Part shown: piece after piece, positions 6,050-6,425 of the stretch
Layout: every line of letters begins with the position of its first letter
How positions within the stretch are numbered: position 1 is the first letter of the stretch
Assembly: GCA_021797365.1 (NCBI GenBank)
Contig: JAJZZU010000155.1
Coordinates: 1 to 6,425 of the forward strand
Direction: 5' to 3'
Length of the DNA stretch: 6,425 bases
Source of the DNA: Pseudomonadota bacterium
GTDB taxonomy: Bacteria; Pseudomonadota; Gammaproteobacteria; Acidiferrobacterales; Acidiferrobacteraceae
Notes under the pieces: generated by a model
The model's database searches: none
What the model was told of the DNA's origin: nothing
Seen by the model: the letters and a program-made list of their open reading frames with translations, nothing else
Position numbers and translations under genes: made by a program

Positions 6050-6425
6050 TCTACTCCCGATCCGGGCTTTGCGCTGCCCGCCTGTTCATAAATCTCGCTC
6101 GCGGCCTTCAGGACCGGATCGACGGCCACGAAGCGGTCACCCTGCAGGGGCGAGAAAAAGCAGCTTTCGCGTCCGGTATGACAGGCGATCCCCGCGACTT
6201 GCTCCACCTGCAAAAGCAGCGCATCCCCGTCGCAATCCAGCCGTACCTCTTGTAGACGCTGGATATGGCCGGATTCTTCCCCTTTGCGCCACAAACGACC
6301 GCGCGAACGCGACCAATAGACGGCCCGGCCCTCGGCAAGGCTCGCGGCCAGGGATTCGGCGTTCATCCACGCCAGCATCAGCACCCGCCCGCTGCGCGCG
6401 TCCTGGGCGATGGCGGGCACGAGCC
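6046..6425 (-). CDS. hisI: Phosphoribosyl-AMP cyclohydrolase HisI (5' end beyond the right edge)
   Basis: HisI opens the adenine ring of phosphoribosyl-AMP, step three of histidine synthesis. About 126 codons are in the window, reading in from the right edge. A GTG at 6420 is open as a start, but family members have 10-20 residues before the LVPAIAQD segment, so the true start lies outside. Conserved features are VLMLAWMN, the [17 protein letters not shown] substrate loop, [14 protein letters not shown] with the Asp residues that bind metal, and [10 protein letters not shown] with two of the zinc cysteines. The C-terminus ends normally, with the stop overlapping the hisE ATG. More his genes (often hisF) probably lie upstream, outside the window. 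Confidence 0.96.
   Translation of the reverse strand, partial: LVPAIAQDARSGRVLMLAWMNAESLAASLAEGRAVYWSRSRGRLWRKGEESGHIQRLQEVRLDCDGDALLLQVEQVAGIACHTGRESCFFSPLQGDRFVAVDPVLKAASEIYEQAGSAKPGSGVE

Noticed and set aside
1..6425. A CRISPR array, transposon, phage module, toxin-antitoxin pair or tRNA gene
   Set aside because: I looked for regular direct repeats, terminal inverted repeats, transposase or recombinase motifs, and cloverleaf-type sequences and saw none that hold up. The content is chromosomal housekeeping.

Overview
The window is GC-rich and gene-dense, with proteobacterial-type genes. The gene order hisI-hisE-HIT-tatA-tatB-tatC and the close resemblance of TatA and TatC to E. coli-type proteins point to a gamma- (or beta-) proteobacterium. 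I cannot name a genus from the sequence alone. I see no phage, insertion sequence, CRISPR array, rRNA or tRNA gene.

Left part (1-1744, minus strand): the 5' end of a calcineurin-like metallophosphoesterase of the LpxH-like group runs off the left edge. About 330 bases of apparently non-coding DNA separate it from an upstream GT-B glycosyltransferase (GT4-type) whose acceptor-side motif resembles lipid glycosyltransferases. The two may act together in envelope glycolipid metabolism, but that is inference.

Middle (1745-3668): a 433-base divergent intergenic region separates the glycosyltransferase from a plus-strand 496-residue major facilitator transporter. This region holds the most interesting signal in the window. 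A CTCGTTTCATG-like motif occurs as a long inverted repeat around a possible -10 box upstream of the transporter. It occurs again as tandem degenerate copies near the likely glycosyltransferase promoter. A second transporter promoter, with an extended -10, lies so close to the ATG that the transcript could be leaderless.

Right part (3806-6425, minus strand): a tightly packed operon enters from the right edge. It carries hisI (5' end missing) and hisE for histidine steps 3 and 2, a HIT-family nucleotide hydrolase, and then tatA, tatB and tatC, the full twin-arginine protein export machinery. The gaps are 12 bases or less, or the genes overlap (ATGA at hisI/hisE, 20 bases at tatB/tatC), so co-transcription and translational coupling are likely. 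The transporter and tatC converge on about 137 bases that contain a hairpin overlapping the tatC stop codon.

Overall this is mostly ordinary chromosomal housekeeping content. I did not find an undescribed multi-gene system. The points worth checking are the repeated operator-like motif, the possible leaderless transporter mRNA, an Asp in place of the hinge Gly in TatB, and Arg-rich tails on both TatB and TatC.
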